Source: Leucobacter sp.
GTDB taxonomy: Bacteria > Actinomycetota > Actinomycetes > Actinomycetales > Microbacteriaceae
Direction: 5' to 3'
Length of the DNA stretch: 7,420 bases
Assembly (NCBI GenBank): GCA_012510755.1
Contig: JAAZHL010000222.1
Span: 1 to 7,420 of the forward strand
The notes under the pieces are model-generated. The model was not told where the DNA came from. It worked only from the letters and a program-made list of their open reading frames with translations, and did no database searches. Both the position numbers and the translations under genes were made by a program. Positions 5,402 through 7,420 of this stretch are shown here, one piece after another; position 1 is the stretch's first letter, and every line of letters starts with the position of its first letter.

Positions 5402-7012
5402 ATGGCAGCGCAGCACGGCACAGACCACATCATCGCGATTGATCAGGGCACCACGAGCACCCGCGTCATCGTGTTTGACCGCAATGCGAAGGCCGTCGCG
5501 AGCGCACAGCGAGAGCACCGGCAGCTCTTCGAGCGGCCCGGGTGGGTGGGGCACGATGCGAGCGAGATCTGGCAGACGACGAAAACCTTGCTGCGTGAAG
5601 CACTGGGCAAGGCGCGGTTACGCAGCGATCGCATCGCCGGCATCGGCATCACCAATCAGCGTGAGACGACGGTGGTGTGGGACGCCGCCACGGGCGAGCC
5701 AATCGCCGACGCGATCGTATGGCAAGACACGCGCACCCAGCCGCTGATCGACGCGCTCGCCGCAGAGATCGACCCGGCAACGGGCGAAGCCTTCGGCACT
5801 GAACGGCTGCGCGCCATCACGGGGCTGCCGCTCGCCAGCTATTTCTCGGCCGGCAAGGTGCGGTGGTTGCTCGACGAGATTCCCGGGGCGCGCGAGCGTG
5901 CCGAGCGCGGAGAGCTGCGCATGGGCACGATCGATAGTTGGCTGATCTACAACCTGACCGGCGGGGCCGGCGGGGCAGCGGGCAGCGGGTCAACCACGAC
6001 AGCCGGCGGCCTGCACGTCACCGACGTCACGAACGCGAGCCGCACGTAGCTGTGCGACCTCAACACCCTCGACTGGAGCGACGAGGCCCTCGCAGCATTC
6101 GACATTCCAAAGAGCATGCTGCCAACCATCGTGTCGTCATCTCAGGTGATCGGCGCGGTGCGGGGAGTCCCCGGCCTCGAAAGCCTCGAGGGTGTGCCGA
6201 TCGCTGGGGTGCTCGGCGACCAGCAGGCGGCGACCTTCGGCCAGGCTGCGTTTAATCCTGGTGATGCCAAACACACCTTCGGCACGGGTGGGTTCTTGAT
6301 CGTCAACACCGGCGGCGAACCCGTGTATTCGAAGAACGGGCTGCTCACGACCGTCGCCTACCGCATCGGCGACGAAGCTCCCGTGTATGCGCTCGAGGGT
6401 TCGGTCGCGGTCGCCGGGTCGCTGCACCATTGGCTGCGCGACAACCTTGGCCTGCTGCGCGACTCCACCGAGATCGAGGGGCTCGCGTCGAGCGTGCCCG
6501 ACACTGGGGGAGCCTTCATTGTCCCCGCATTCTCAGGCCTGTTCGCCCCGCGCTGGCAGCCCGATGCGCGCGGTGTCATCGTGGGCCTCACCCGCTTCGT
6601 CACGAAAGCGCACATTGTGCGGGCGGCGAGCGAGGCGAGCGTCTACCAGACCGTCGAGGTGATCGACGCCGCCGAGGCCGACACCGGCACGAAGCTGCAT
6701 GAATTGCGCGTCGACGGGGGTGGCAGCGCGAGCGACATGATGATGCAGTTTCAGGCCGACATGCTCGGCATCGACGTGGTGCGCCCCGAAAACCTCGAGA
6801 CGACGGCGCTTGGTGCGGCGTTCGCTGCTGGCCTCGCGACGGGCGTGTGGCAGCACACCGACGAACTGAAGCAGTTGGTGCGCGAGGGGCGTCGCTGGGT
6901 GGCGCGCATGGGGGGCGAGGATCGCGCCCGCCGCCTGCGGTTGTGGAACCGCGCGGTCGAGCGATCCTTGTCGTGGGTCGACGAAGACACCCGCGCGCTC
7001 GCCGCAAGCTAA
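5402..7012 (+). pseudogene. glpK: Glycerol kinase interrupted by one in-frame TAG
   Basis: Intact, this would be a roughly 535-residue FGGY-family kinase making sn-glycerol 3-phosphate from glycerol and ATP in the cytosol. The first part (215 residues) has Asp-Gln-Gly-Thr-Thr-Ser-Thr (14-20), Asn-Gln-Arg-Glu-Thr-Thr (85-90, glycerol-binding R88/E89), W107 and Tyr-Phe-Ser (147-149). It ends after Asn-Ala-Ser-Arg-Thr at a TAG (6047-6049). The same frame continues at once with Leu-Cys-Asp-Leu-Asn-Thr-Leu-Asp-Trp, as GlpK should, and then has Gly-Asp-Gln-Gln-Ala-Ala (D273 in the joined frame), Val-Pro-Ala-Phe-Ser-Gly-Leu-Phe-Ala-Pro, Arg-Gly-Val-Ile-Val-Gly-Leu-Thr, Val-Asp-Gly-Gly-Gly and Glu-Thr-Thr-Ala-Leu-Gly-Ala-Ala. 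No frameshift or other stop is present. The stop falls inside the N-terminal domain, so neither half should be active alone. A Gly/Ala/Ser/Thr-rich insertion is at 187-203. Alternatives are a sequencing error or TAG readthrough. Confidence 0.88.
5958..5989 (+). repeat. glpK: Short tandem duplications in the glpK linker
   Basis: CCGGCGGGG is duplicated exactly side by side (5958-5966 and 5967-5975). CAGCGGG is then duplicated exactly side by side (5976-5982 and 5983-5989). They encode the first part of a Gly/Ala/Ser-rich stretch lying between Asn-Leu-Thr-Gly-Gly and His-Val-Thr-Asp-Val-Thr-Asn-Ala-Ser-Arg-Thr, segments that are much closer together in most GlpK proteins. Confidence 0.6.
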
Positions 7013-7095
7013 CCGCGCGCTGCGCCCCTGCACGACCCCGCCGGTTCAGCACCGGTCCGCAAGCCCCTGACCGATTCAATATCAACCGCACCATA

Positions 7096-7102
7096 GAGAA
7101 AG
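7096..7102 (+). promoter_or_regulatory. Ribosome binding site of the MFS transporter
   Basis: GAGAAAG lies 6 bases before a GTG at 7109. An in-frame TAG at 7094-7096 rules out any upstream start in this frame. The 96-base gap after glpK otherwise holds only a weak 5-bp stem (CCGGT 7041-7045, ACCGG 7051-7055). Confidence 0.55.
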
Positions 7103-7108
7103 CACACC

Positions 7109-7420
7109 GTGACCCCCTCTGGCCAAGACGCGTCTGGCGCAGCCGTGCCCAACGTGCGACCGTGGGCGGCACTGTGGACGCTCGTGCTCGGTTTCTTCAT
7201 GATTTTGGTCGACACCACCATCGTGTCGGTCGCGAACCCGTCGATCATGCTCGCGCTAGGCACCACAATGACGGCGACGCTGTGGGCGACAAGCGCCTAC
7301 CTGCTTGCCTATGCGGTTCCGCTGCTGATCACCGGCCGCCTCGGTGACCGCTTCGGGCCGCGACGCCTCTATATGGCCGGCCTTGCAACGTTCACCCTCG
7401 CGTCGCTCGCGTGTGGGCTC
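7109..7420 (+). CDS. MFS transporter, DHA2 (EmrB/QacA-like) family, 5' part
   Basis: The frame from the GTG at 7109 is open to the last base, giving 104 residues of an unfinished gene. The first helix (about 21-41) carries Leu-Val-Asp-Thr-Thr-Ile-Val-Ser-Val-Ala-Asn-Pro, the DHA2-type TM1 motif with its conserved Asp (D35). Helices 2 and 3 are near 55-75 and 88-104. Between them lies MFS motif A, Gly-Arg-Leu-Gly-Asp-Arg-Phe-Gly-Pro-Arg-Arg (76-86). DHA2 members usually have 14 helices and export drugs or other amphipathic compounds by proton antiport; the substrate here is unknown. The short N-terminus (1-17) is hydrophilic and would be cytosolic. The 96-base gap after glpK leaves co-transcription open. 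The GTG start is supported by an SD and by the stop just upstream. Confidence 0.88.
   Translation, partial: MTPSGQDASGAAVPNVRPWAALWTLVLGFFMILVDTTIVSVANPSIMLALGTTMTATLWATSAYLLAYAVPLLITGRLGDRFGPRRLYMAGLATFTLASLACGL

Noticed and set aside
5402..7012. Glycerol kinase as a genuine two-subunit split enzyme
   Set aside because: The break is inside the FGGY N-terminal domain and not at the domain boundary, and the in-frame ATG at 6116 lacks a good SD and would omit conserved residues.
7041..7055. Hairpin after glpK as a terminator
   Set aside because: It has only a 5-bp stem and no T-tract, which is too weak to call in GC-rich DNA.
6600..7172. Long minus-strand open frames opposite glpK and the MFS gene
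   Set aside because: They are Arg/Ala-rich shadow frames. The plus-strand frame matches GlpK residue by residue.

Overview
The window is high-GC DNA with strongly GC-biased third codon positions, Shine-Dalgarno (SD) sites in front of some genes and none in front of others, and TANNNT -10 boxes sitting directly before start codons. Together these point to a high-GC actinobacterium. The protein sequences and the trpS/exonuclease III pairing look like Microbacteriaceae (Leucobacter-like), but that family assignment is inference, not proof.

Layout. Bases 1-243 hold a possible 3' end of an upstream gene and then a hairpin-rich leader. A plus-strand pair follows: an NCS1-family nucleobase/allantoin-type permease (244-1716), then 25 bases later an isochorismatase-fold cysteine hydrolase (1742-2446). 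They form a probable import-and-hydrolyse operon of unknown substrate. Three minus-strand genes follow: a DUF1345 membrane protein (2514-3212), tryptophanyl-tRNA synthetase trpS (3286-4302) and exodeoxyribonuclease III xth (4422-5282). From 5402 the plus strand carries a glycerol kinase glpK interrupted by one in-frame TAG at 6047-6049, then the first 104 codons of a DHA2-type MFS exporter (from 7109) that runs off the window.

How the genes work together. Only the permease/hydrolase pair looks like a functional unit: uptake of a small nitrogen compound followed by C-N bond hydrolysis. trpS and xth are housekeeping genes. The glpK locus would phosphorylate glycerol, but no glpF or glpD is adjacent, and as written it encodes a truncated enzyme.

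I do not see a clear new defence, mobile or biosynthetic system. The points worth a second look are the glpK nonsense codon, several short tandem repeats in or at the ends of genes (6, 7, 9, 17 and 18 bases), a repeated arrangement of TANNNT boxes 6-7 bases before start codons, and the structured leader of the permease operon. No tRNA, rRNA, CRISPR array or insertion sequence was seen.
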